From: Petrimonas sulfuriphila
GTDB lineage: Bacteria; Bacteroidota; Bacteroidia; Bacteroidales; Dysgonomonadaceae
Assembly: GCF_051201015.1 (NCBI RefSeq)
Contig: NZ_JBPEHI010000006.1
Strand: one strand, 5' to 3'
DNA: 64,000 nt
The notes under the pieces are model-generated. The model made no database searches. It saw nothing but the letters and a program-made list of their open reading frames with translations, and was not told where the DNA came from. The translations under genes were made by a program, and so were the position numbers. Shown one piece after another: positions 33,940-41,802 of this stretch; the stretch's first letter is position 1; each line of letters opens with the position of its first letter.

Positions 33940-35439
33940 TTACAGCGCATCCACGTGCAATCGGTTTAAAAACGCAACGGTTTTATGAATCTCCTTATAC
34001 ATGACAATATCTTCCTCTACAAAGGGCACCTCTTTCCGGTATTCTTTGATGGTTTTTTCAATAACAGGCGACGATTTAAGCGGACGACGAAACTCCATCG
34101 CTTGCACAGCATTCATCAGTTCTATCGATAAAATCAGATCAAGGTTATCCATTACTTTCAGCAATTTTATAGCCGATGTAGCCCCCATACTCACGTGGTC
34201 TTCCTGTCCATTTGACGACACAATGGAGTCGCTCGAGGCCGCATAGCAATACATCTTGTTCTGACTTACGATGGAAGCCGACACGTATTGGGGAATCATA
34301 AATCCGGAATTCAATCCCGGATTAGCCACTAAAAATTCGGGCAGACCGCGGTTCCCGAGAATCAGTTGTGCTACCCGGCGTTCAGAAATATTACCGAGTT
34401 CGGCGAGGGCGAGTGCCAAGAAATCAAAAGTAATGGCGAGTGGCTGACCGTGAAAATTTCCACCCGATATAATTTGATCATCATCGGGGAAGATGGTAGG
34501 ATTATCGGTCACGGAATTGATTTCCGTAAACAATACCGATTTCACGTATGCGATAGCGTCTTTGGTGGCACCGTGAACTTGCGGAATACAACGAAACGAG
34601 TAAGGGTCCTGAATATGCTTCTTTTCCCTGGAGATCAATTCACTACCCTCCAGAAACCGGACAATATTCTGTGACGTTTCTAATTGTCCCAGGTGCGGAC
34701 GGATAAGGTGCAGCTTTTCGTCAAAAGGCTCCAGGTGCCCGTCGTAGGCATCGAGCGAAATAGCCGCGATCAGGTCGGCACGTTTCGACAAGCGTTGTGC
34801 TTTCATAACCGCAAACACTCCGTGTGCCGACATAAACTGGGTACCGTTTAGCAATGCCAGCCCTTCCTTGCTTTTCAGTTTAAGGGGTTCCCAACCAAAT
34901 TCGTCGAGCACGCTACCGATATCGCGTTTTTGCCCTTTGTAATATACATCTCCCACGCCTATCAAAGGCAGAAACAGGTTGGCTAACGGTGCCAGGTCGC
35001 CTGATGCCCCCAGGGAGCCTTTATCGTAGACCACAGGCAGAATATCGTTATTGAACAGGTCGAGCATCCGTTGAACGGTTGCCACCTGCACACCGCTGTA
35101 ACCCAGTGAAAGTGCGTGTGCTTTGAGCAGAAACATCAGTTTTACAATCACCGGCTTAACTTCTTCCCCAACACTGCACGCGTGTGATTTCACCAGATTC
35201 TCCTGCAACATATGCAAATCATTGTTCGAAATGGTGCGGTTGCATAGCGACCCAAAACCGGTGGAGATTCCGTAAATAGGTTCCTGCTGATTTTGCATTT
35301 TCTGATCGAGATAATCACGGCATTTTTGAATACGTTCTTTGGCTTCCTGCGATAATTCGAGTTTGATGTTTTCATTGATGATCCGTTCAAGGTCGTCGAA
35401 CGTAAGTTCATCTTTTCCGATGTAATAAATATTTTTCAC
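33940..35439 (-). CDS. hutH: Histidine ammonia-lyase
   Basis: This 499-aa enzyme converts histidine to urocanate and ammonia, step 1 of histidine degradation. The electrophilic MIO cofactor forms from Ala-Ser-Gly in KGSLGASGDLAPLA (near residue 145). Other active-site blocks are GISTGFGSLCN, ISGGNFHGQPLAITFDF and NGQEDHVSMG. It is the last gene of the hut operon, 7 nt after fchA. Confidence 0.97.
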   Translation of the reverse strand: MKNIYYIGKDELTFDDLERIINENIKLELSQEAKERIQKCRDYLDQKMQNQQEPIYGISTGFGSLCNRTISNNDLHMLQENLVKSHACSVGEEVKPVIVKLMFLLKAHALSLGYSGVQVATVQRMLDLFNNDILPVVYDKGSLGASGDLAPLANLFLPLIGVGDVYYKGQKRDIGSVLDEFGWEPLKLKSKEGLALLNGTQFMSAHGVFAVMKAQRLSKRADLIAAISLDAYDGHLEPFDEKLHLIRPHLGQLETSQNIVRFLEGSELISREKKHIQDPYSFRCIPQVHGATKDAIAYVKSVLFTEINSVTDNPTIFPDDDQIISGGNFHGQPLAITFDFLALALAELGNISERRVAQLILGNRGLPEFLVANPGLNSGFMIPQYVSASIVSQNKMYCYAASSDSIVSSNGQEDHVSMGATSAIKLLKVMDNLDLILSIELMNAVQAMEFRRPLKSSPVIEKTIKEYRKEVPFVEEDIVMYKEIHKTVAFLNRLHVDAL

Positions 35440-35446
35440 TTTATGT

Positions 35447-36073
35447 TTATAGTTGTGTTTTTACCCAATCCGTTAACTCTTTTTCTTTTGCCTCTGTTTC
35501 TCTTTCTATGCGGCTGCAAGCGTCTGTCAGCTTTTGCACGAATCCAGCATCCTTTAATCCTCCCAGGTTGATGCGTACGTTCAGCAGCGCACCCAAGACG
35601 GCAGTCCGGCAGGTCATCATTGCCACGCAGCCGTCGGTAATGGCATTTTTGTTGCCCTTACGGGTAGTTTCAACAATGAGGTCAAGCATTCCGAAGGCAC
35701 GCTCGGCAATTTCCATCGGAACGAGTGCGGCAATCTTGGTCGCCTCCTGAATATTTTGGCTGCGATATGCTTTTTCCTCATCCGTTTCTTTCGGAAGCTT
35801 AAATGCTTCGAAAACAAGGTTATAAGCTTCACTATCGCGATCGATATCGTTCAGAAAATGCATCCTGAATTCTTCAAATCTTCCGGCATTTTTTTTCATC
35901 CGCTCTTCCACATCCGTGTAATTTTTCCTGCCAATAGTCAGGTTTGCCAGCATTTGTACCAATGACGATGATATGGCTCCGTTTAATGCCGATACACTTC
36001 CACCACCGGGAACAGGCTCATTCCCGGCGGTTTTTTCTAAGAATTGTTTTAAAGTTAAATCCTGTAGTTTCAT
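35447..36073 (-). CDS. fchA: Formimidotetrahydrofolate cyclodeaminase
   Basis: This 208-aa helical enzyme converts 5-formimino-THF to 5,10-methenyl-THF and ammonia. The folate-binding signature EPVPGGGSVSALNGAISSSL is at residues 18-37. The rest is an all-helical FTCD_C domain. In animals this is the C-terminal half of FTCD; here it is a separate protein, and the transferase half is encoded by ftcD in the same operon. It lies between hutI and hutH. Confidence 0.94.
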   Translation of the reverse strand: MKLQDLTLKQFLEKTAGNEPVPGGGSVSALNGAISSSLVQMLANLTIGRKNYTDVEERMKKNAGRFEEFRMHFLNDIDRDSEAYNLVFEAFKLPKETDEEKAYRSQNIQEATKIAALVPMEIAERAFGMLDLIVETTRKGNKNAITDGCVAMMTCRTAVLGALLNVRINLGGLKDAGFVQKLTDACSRIERETEAKEKELTDWVKTQL

Positions 36074-36097
36074 TTTATTTATTTATAAGTCTGATAT

Positions 36098-37342
36098 TCA
36101 ACGGTCAACAAGAAGACATCCACGCTTGATAACTTTTTCTACAATGTTCATACCCACGTGATAGGGCAGGAATTTGTACGACGGAAATTGCAACAGCACC
36201 AGGTCAGCTTGTTTCCCCACATCAATACTGCCGATTTTGTCGGCTCTGCCGACAGCAGCCGCACTGTTAATCGTGAAAGCGGTGACTGCTTCTTCGGGCG
36301 ACATTTTCATATAAATACACGCCAACGCAAACAGCAAGGGCACAGATGCGCTGAACGAACTACCCGGATTGAAATCAGTTGCCAAAGCAACCATACAATT
36401 GTTGTCAATCATTGTCCGGGCACGGGCAAAATTTTCGCGAAGCGAGAAAGCCGTAAGCGGCAGCAGCGTGGAAACCACTTCTGCCTTTGCAATTGCACGA
36501 ATGCCTTTACCCGATGCTTTCAGCAAATGGTCGGCAGACAGGCAACCAAGTTCAGCAGCAAGCTCGGCTCCTCCGAACGGTACAATTTCATCGGCGTGGA
36601 TTTTCAGTTTGAAGCCCTGTTCTCGTGCTGCAGTCAGGTAGCGGCGCGATTGTTCGATGGTAAATACATTTTTTTCGCAGAAAATATCAGCGCATTCCGC
36701 CAATTTTTCCTGAGCCACCAAAGGGAACATTTCTTTTATGTTGAAATCGATAAACTCATCTTCCCTACCCTTCCACTCTTCAGGAGTAGCGTGTGCGCCC
36801 ATGAACGTGGAAACAACATCCAGTGGATGTTCTTCGTTGAGGCGCTGCATGACACGGAGTTGTTTTAGTTCAGTTTCCTTATCGAGCCCATAACCGCTTT
36901 TACCTTCCACGGTAGTAATCCCGAGTCGCATCATGGCGTCAAGCCGTTGTTTCCCGGCGATAAAAAGTTCATCTTCCGATGCGGCGCGTGTAGCGCGTGT
37001 AGTGTTTACAATACCACCGCCGCGGTTCATGATGTCCATATAACTATCCCCACGCATCCTCCACGCAAATTCCTCTTCCCGGTAGCCGCCAAACACAAAA
37101 TGCGTATGAGGATCTACAAACCCGGGAAGCAATGCCTTACCCTCCGCACGAATCACTTCGTAATCCGACAGGTCTACGGAAAGACCTTCACCCTCTTTCA
37201 GCACGTGCGAGATAACACCGTCAGTAACAACGACTGTTCCATTCTCAATCACATGCAGGTCCGACATATCTTCACCTCTTTTCCCTGTAAATCCACTGCA
37301 GGTAACTACTTGCGAAGCATTTTTCAAAACAAGGTTGTTCAT
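36098..37342 (-). CDS. hutI: Imidazolonepropionase
   Basis: This metal-dependent amidohydrolase opens imidazolone propionate to N-formimino-L-glutamate, step 3 of the pathway. Metal and substrate motifs include GFVDPHTHFVFGGYREEEF, KSGYGLDKETELKQL, KIHADEIVPFGGAELA and ALATDFNPGSS. The frame extends to 37375, but those codons overlap the end of pnuC. The ATG at 37342 (MNNLVLKNASQV) gives 414 aa, usual for HutI, and starts 5 nt after the pnuC stop. Confidence 0.95.
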   Translation of the reverse strand: MNNLVLKNASQVVTCSGFTGKRGEDMSDLHVIENGTVVVTDGVISHVLKEGEGLSVDLSDYEVIRAEGKALLPGFVDPHTHFVFGGYREEEFAWRMRGDSYMDIMNRGGGIVNTTRATRAASEDELFIAGKQRLDAMMRLGITTVEGKSGYGLDKETELKQLRVMQRLNEEHPLDVVSTFMGAHATPEEWKGREDEFIDFNIKEMFPLVAQEKLAECADIFCEKNVFTIEQSRRYLTAAREQGFKLKIHADEIVPFGGAELAAELGCLSADHLLKASGKGIRAIAKAEVVSTLLPLTAFSLRENFARARTMIDNNCMVALATDFNPGSSFSASVPLLFALACIYMKMSPEEAVTAFTINSAAAVGRADKIGSIDVGKQADLVLLQFPSYKFLPYHVGMNIVEKVIKRGCLLVDR

Positions 37343-37347
37343 CTTTT

Positions 37348-37929
37348 CTATTTGTAATTTATTTTCCTTTTCCACTCCTTCCAGCCCGATATAGCTAAAA
37401 CCAGAAAAATAGCGTATTGAGCGCTCGTAAAATACAATCCCTGCGATGCGTAGATGGGGATCGACACAATATTACCTATAATCCAAAACTGCCAATTTTC
37501 CAGCTTTTTAAATGCCATCAAAAGGGTAGCTACCAAAAAAAAAGCTGTATTAAACGAATCGATATAGGGCAGATACGATTGAATGTAACCGGTATCTGTC
37601 CGGTTAACATATCTCAAAAGAAAAAACAGAGACACATAGATCGCCACCACTGCGGTCCAGGAAATCATGTTCTCCTTGGAAGTATTACGTTTAATTTGTA
37701 ATTTACGGCTTTCTCCGTCGATACGGGACCACAAATACCATCCGTAAACATTCGAAGCCAGATAAACTACGTTAATTCCAGCGTTCGCATACAATCGGGC
37801 AGCAAAACAGATGTAGATATAAATTGCGACGTTTATGATTCCGAAAGGAAAGACTAAAATATTTTCTTTTCGGGCAAACCAAACGCTCAAAACGCCAAAA
37901 ACTGCGGCAATAGGTTCTATCCAGTCCAT
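37348..37929 (-). CDS. pnuC: PnuC-family vitamin transporter (nicotinamide riboside type)
   Basis: This 193-aa membrane protein has about seven helices and the PnuC core: IAAVFGVLSVWFARKENIL, later NVVYLASNVYGWYLW and YIDSFNTAFFLVATLLMAFK, then NWQFWIIGNIVSIPIYASQG. PnuC proteins take up nicotinamide riboside or related vitamins by facilitated diffusion coupled to phosphorylation inside the cell. It is embedded in the hut operon between ftcD and hutI, an unusual place. HutU needs NAD as cofactor, which offers a possible link, but that is inference. Confidence 0.9.
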   Translation of the reverse strand: MDWIEPIAAVFGVLSVWFARKENILVFPFGIINVAIYIYICFAARLYANAGINVVYLASNVYGWYLWSRIDGESRKLQIKRNTSKENMISWTAVVAIYVSLFFLLRYVNRTDTGYIQSYLPYIDSFNTAFFLVATLLMAFKKLENWQFWIIGNIVSIPIYASQGLYFTSAQYAIFLVLAISGWKEWKRKINYK

Positions 37930-37943
37930 AGGTAAGCCTCGCT

Positions 37944-38840
37944 TTATTCCATCAGTTTAGTTTCGAGTACCTGGTTTAGTGAAAAATTCTCAAGGCCAAG
38001 ATAATATGCGGCAGTATCCACCAATGCTTCCAGAGGTACCAAGCCTACGATTTCAGCTCCAATAACAGGCACACCGTAACGGTTAGCTTCTATACGAACC
38101 AGTTCGTGAGCCCTGTAAATGGCCGTTTTGGTATAATCTGTCAGGTTCATGGAAACCTGGGTTATGCCTCGTTCCTCCAGCGCCACGCCCATTCCTTTAC
38201 AGAAACGTAATCCACCTCCGATGAAACGCACTTTTTTGGCTATTGACTGAGCTATTTCAAGATTGTCGGTTCCTAAGTTTACGTTATAGGCCACCAGAGG
38301 CATACGTACACCCACAGCAACAGCCCCGGCCGTTGGATGACGTTCTGCAGGACCGAAATCAGGCTTCCAGTCGTCTTTTTTTATTTTCTCCGCCATCCCT
38401 TCAAATTCACCTTTACGGATGTTTGCTAAATTTTCACGATGAGGTGCTGAAGCTGATTTTTCGTACAGGAAAACAGGTAAGTTATAACGTTCGGCAACCG
38501 TCTGTGCTACCTCTTTTGAAAACGAAACAGCCTCTTCCGGAGTTACGTTCTTAATGGGAATAAAAGGGACTACATCAACGGCACCCATTCTCGGATGTTG
38601 CCCGCTGTGTTGGTTCATATCGATAAGTTCTACCGCTTTACCAATGGCATCAACAACGCTTTTTTTTAATGGTTCGGGTTCACCTATAACAGTCACAACA
38701 AGCCGATTATGGTCTTCGTCATTACTGTAATCCAACAGTTTTACATTTTTTTTTGCGCGGAAACACTCCACGATCTTTTCAATTTTCTCTTTGTCGCGTC
38801 CCTCGCTGAAATTAGGAACACATTCCATTATTTTGTTCAT
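37944..38840 (-). CDS. ftcD: Glutamate formimidoyltransferase
   Basis: This 298-aa enzyme moves the formimino group of formiminoglutamate to tetrahydrofolate, yielding glutamate and 5-formimino-THF. The N-terminal signature is KIMECVPNFSEGRDKEKIE. HPRMGAVDVVPFIP and RHPTAGAVAVGVRMPLVAYN are further FTCD_N/FTCD blocks. It corresponds to the N-terminal half of animal FTCD and works with FchA in the same operon. Confidence 0.95.
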   Translation of the reverse strand: MNKIMECVPNFSEGRDKEKIEKIVECFRAKKNVKLLDYSNDEDHNRLVVTVIGEPEPLKKSVVDAIGKAVELIDMNQHSGQHPRMGAVDVVPFIPIKNVTPEEAVSFSKEVAQTVAERYNLPVFLYEKSASAPHRENLANIRKGEFEGMAEKIKKDDWKPDFGPAERHPTAGAVAVGVRMPLVAYNVNLGTDNLEIAQSIAKKVRFIGGGLRFCKGMGVALEERGITQVSMNLTDYTKTAIYRAHELVRIEANRYGVPVIGAEIVGLVPLEALVDTAAYYLGLENFSLNQVLETKLME

Positions 38841-38879
38841 ATCAAGACTCCTGCTCCTCAGGAAAAGAGCTTTTTAAAA

Positions 38880-40883
38880 TTATTGTTTGTAATTTGTAAT
38901 ATTCTTTATTATTTCCTCGTCCACCAGGTAGGGTTCGGTAATGTAATAATCATCGGCAAACGACTGGTTAAAATCCTGCACGGTGCTCATAGCATTTGCA
39001 TTTCGTGCCCATGAACGGCGGGCAACACCGCCCATAACGTCCCAGAGCATTGCTGAGCGGAGGATTTCGTCCACGCGTTCACTACCGTCACACACCATTC
39101 CGAATCCACCGTTAACGGCTTTTCCTATACCTACGCCACCTCCGTTATGTAGCGCCACCAAGCTCATTCCCCGTGCCGCATTCCCCGCGAAGCATTGCAC
39201 GGCCATGTCCGCCATCACGTTACTTCCATCCTTGATGTTTGCGGTTTCGCGGAAAGGCGAATCGGTGCCACTCACATCATGGTGATCACGCCCAAGCATA
39301 ACAGGCCCGATCTCCCCGTTGCGCACCATCTCATTAAATCGTAAAGCGATATTCATGCGTCCAGGTGCATCCTGATACAAAATGCGGGCCTGTGTACCTA
39401 CAACAAGCCGGTTTTTTTCCGCGTCACGGATCCAAATCCAGTTATCTTTATCCTGTCCGCGACGTGCCGGATCAATACAATCCATAGCGGCCTTATCCGT
39501 TTTAACCAGGTCTTCATGTTTTCCGCTCAGGCACACCCAACGGAAAGGGCCATAACCGTAATCGAACAGTTCAGGCCCCATGATATCTTCTACGTACGAA
39601 GGAAAAATAAAGCCCTCTTTGTCATCGATACCGTTTTTCGAAATCTCTTTCACCCCGGCATCATAAACCGCTTTCATAAACGAGTTTCCATAATCGAAAA
39701 AGTAAGTACCGTTGGCAACCAGTTTTCTGACGACATTGAAATGACGGCGCAAGGATGCATCCACCAATTCATGAAACCGGGTTCGGTCTTCTTCCAGCAA
39801 CCGGGTGCGCTCATCGAACGGGATTCCCGCAGGGCAATATCCGCCCGTATAAGGCTCGTGACAGGAGGTTTGATCACTCAATAGATCGATGTGGATTTTC
39901 TCTGTCTCTGCAAATTCAAGCAAATCGACAATATTTCCGTGATATGCGATGGAAAGAGGTTCTTTGTGTGCCATCGACTCATGAGCCCAGGCGAAAGCCT
40001 GTTGTTTGTCACCGGTTATTTTGTGTACCCACCCCTGCGAATAACGGGTTTCTATGCGCGAATAATCCACCTCTGCCACAATGGATACCGCACCGGCAAT
40101 ATCGGCAGCTTTAGGTTGCGCACCGCTCATTCCACCCAACCCCGACGACACAAACAGGTATCCCCGCAAATCTCCGTCTTGTGGTATGCCAAGCTTCAAC
40201 CTTCCGGCATTGAGCAATGTGTTGAATGTTCCGTGAACTATTCCCTGTGGACCGATATACATCCAACCCCCGGCCGTCATTTGTCCGTAGTTGGCAACAC
40301 CCATCTGTGCGGCAATCTCCCAATCCGGGAGGTTATCGAATTGACCAATCATCATTGAATTGGTTATAATTACACGTGGTGCATCGGGTTTCGATTTAAA
40401 CAATCCGAGCGGATGTCCGCTTTCCACTACCAGTGTTTGTTCCTGTGTTAACTGTTCCAGGTACATTTTTATCAACCGGTACTGCATCCAGTTCTGACAG
40501 ACCTGACCTGTTTCGCCATAGGTTACCAGTTCGTATGGATACAAGGCTATATCAAAACAGAGATTATTGTCAATCATCACCTGAAAAGCTTTTCCTTCCA
40601 CGCAATTTCCTTTATAATCATCTATCGGTTTTGCCTTCAGGTCGCCTTCGGGACGATAACGGTAACCGTAAATTCTTCCCCTGGTCCAAAGCTCTTCTAA
40701 AAATTCGGGAGCCAGCGTCTTATGCAATTCACACGGAATATAACGTAAAGCGTTTTTTAAGGCGATTTCGGCCTGGGCAGGTGTTAGGCGGAATCCGCGG
40801 TCGGGCGCACGGCGAATACCCTCTTTAAAAACAGGATAATGAGGCAACTCGCTGGATAAGGTTATTTTCACTTTATCAGACAT
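38880..40883 (-). CDS. hutU: Urocanate hydratase, long Bacteroidetes type
   Basis: This NAD-dependent enzyme hydrates urocanate to imidazolone propionate. At 667 aa it is about 110 residues longer than the classical HutU. The NAD-binding core shows VSSGLGGMSGAQPKAADIAG near residue 255, and the C-terminal half has DHHDVSGTDSPFRET and ALHNGGGVGIGKAVNGGFGM. The N-terminal extension includes RRAPDRGFRLTPAQAEIALK. It is the first gene of the hut operon. A TACATTTG element on the minus strand (40912-40919) is a plausible -7 box just upstream. Confidence 0.96.
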   Translation of the reverse strand: MSDKVKITLSSELPHYPVFKEGIRRAPDRGFRLTPAQAEIALKNALRYIPCELHKTLAPEFLEELWTRGRIYGYRYRPEGDLKAKPIDDYKGNCVEGKAFQVMIDNNLCFDIALYPYELVTYGETGQVCQNWMQYRLIKMYLEQLTQEQTLVVESGHPLGLFKSKPDAPRVIITNSMMIGQFDNLPDWEIAAQMGVANYGQMTAGGWMYIGPQGIVHGTFNTLLNAGRLKLGIPQDGDLRGYLFVSSGLGGMSGAQPKAADIAGAVSIVAEVDYSRIETRYSQGWVHKITGDKQQAFAWAHESMAHKEPLSIAYHGNIVDLLEFAETEKIHIDLLSDQTSCHEPYTGGYCPAGIPFDERTRLLEEDRTRFHELVDASLRRHFNVVRKLVANGTYFFDYGNSFMKAVYDAGVKEISKNGIDDKEGFIFPSYVEDIMGPELFDYGYGPFRWVCLSGKHEDLVKTDKAAMDCIDPARRGQDKDNWIWIRDAEKNRLVVGTQARILYQDAPGRMNIALRFNEMVRNGEIGPVMLGRDHHDVSGTDSPFRETANIKDGSNVMADMAVQCFAGNAARGMSLVALHNGGGVGIGKAVNGGFGMVCDGSERVDEILRSAMLWDVMGGVARRSWARNANAMSTVQDFNQSFADDYYITEPYLVDEEIIKNITNYKQ

Positions 40884-40911
40884 TTAGACATTAGACTTAC
40901 AGACTTCTGGA

Positions 40912-40919
40912 CAAATGTA
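40912..40919 (-). promoter_or_regulatory. -7 promoter element of the hut operon
   Basis: The minus-strand sequence TACATTTG matches TAnnTTTG, 28 bp before the hutU start. No TTTG is at the right upstream distance, so the promoter may need an activator. Confidence 0.45.
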
Positions 40920-41010
40920 ATGCTTTTGCTTACATATTGACTGTAAAATTAGAGAAAATCAGACTCAAAAACAAGATTCTGAGAGAATTTTATAAAAAGA
41001 AATCTATTAT

Positions 41011-41018
41011 TATCTTTG
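41011..41018 (+). promoter_or_regulatory. -7 promoter element for cutC
   Basis: TATCTTTG matches TAnnTTTG and is 33 nt upstream of the cutC ATG. The -33 region has only a partial TTT match. Confidence 0.5.
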
Positions 41019-41020
41019 CA

Positions 41021-41048
41021 AAAGCGTAAATAAGAAAGCGCAAATAAG
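41021..41048 (+). repeat. Tandem 14-bp duplication in the cutC leader
   Basis: Two adjacent 14-bp copies (41021-41034 and 41035-41048) differ at one position (AAAGCGTAAATAAG and AAAGCGCAAATAAG). They fill the short leader between the promoter and the ATG at 41052. Confidence 0.75.
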
Positions 41049-41051
41049 AAA

Positions 41052-41801
41052 ATGGATTATAAACTCGAAATATGCGCCAACTCTGTCATGAGTTGTGTCG
41101 AAGCACAAAAAGGCGGTGCTTACCGGGTGGAACTTTGTGCGGCAATTCCAGAAGGCGGCACCACGCCGTCATACGGCGATATTGCGGTAGCGAGGGAACT
41201 GCTGCACATTAAGCTGAACGTTATTATCCGTCCACGCGGCGGCGACTTTCTTTATTCCGGGCTGGAGCACAAAATTATGCTCAAAGACATCGAAATGTGT
41301 CGCAAACTGGGTGTTGACGGGATTGTAATCGGCTGTCTCACGGAAGAAGGTGATGTAGATATGGAACGCTGCAGGGAGTTAGTGGAAGCAGCAGAAAAAA
41401 TGGATGTGACCTTTCATCGGGCATTCGATCAATGCCGGGATCCGTTTATAAGCCTTGAAGACATTATTTCGCTGGGTTGCAGCAGAATTCTCACGTCGGG
41501 TCAGCAACCCAAGGCAGAACAAGGGGTAGATTTATTGAAAAAACTGGTTCAACAAGCCGGAGAGCGCATCATCATTATGCCGGGAAGCGGAATTAACGAA
41601 AATAATATTGCAAAGATCGCTCGGGAAACGGGTGCGGTTGAGTTTCATCTTTCTGCCCGGGAAGCGGTGGAAAGTAAGATGAAGTTCAGAAACTCAGCCG
41701 TTTCAATGGGGGGGACAAACATCACAATCAACGAATTTGAACAATTGATTACCAGTGCCCAAAAAGTAAAAAATACATGGACTGTTTTAAATATAAAATG
41801 A
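41052..41801 (+). CDS. cutC: CutC family protein
   Basis: This 249-aa TIM-barrel protein belongs to the CutC family, historically linked to copper tolerance. Visible family blocks are LEICANSVMSCVEAQKGGAY, RVELCAAIPEGGTTPSYGDI, NVIIRPRGGDFLYSG, VTFHRAFDQCRDP and RILTSGQQPKAEQGVDLL. The biochemical reaction is not settled for the family. The GH20 gene starts 1 nt after its stop, so the two are cotranscribed. Confidence 0.92.
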   Translation: MDYKLEICANSVMSCVEAQKGGAYRVELCAAIPEGGTTPSYGDIAVARELLHIKLNVIIRPRGGDFLYSGLEHKIMLKDIEMCRKLGVDGIVIGCLTEEGDVDMERCRELVEAAEKMDVTFHRAFDQCRDPFISLEDIISLGCSRILTSGQQPKAEQGVDLLKKLVQQAGERIIIMPGSGINENNIAKIARETGAVEFHLSAREAVESKMKFRNSAVSMGGTNITINEFEQLITSAQKVKNTWTVLNIK

Positions 41802-41802
41802 A

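Noticed and set aside
36158..36868. Open frame of 236 codons on the plus strand
   Set aside because: It is antisense to hutI, has no family motif, and the hutI product is clearly the real protein.
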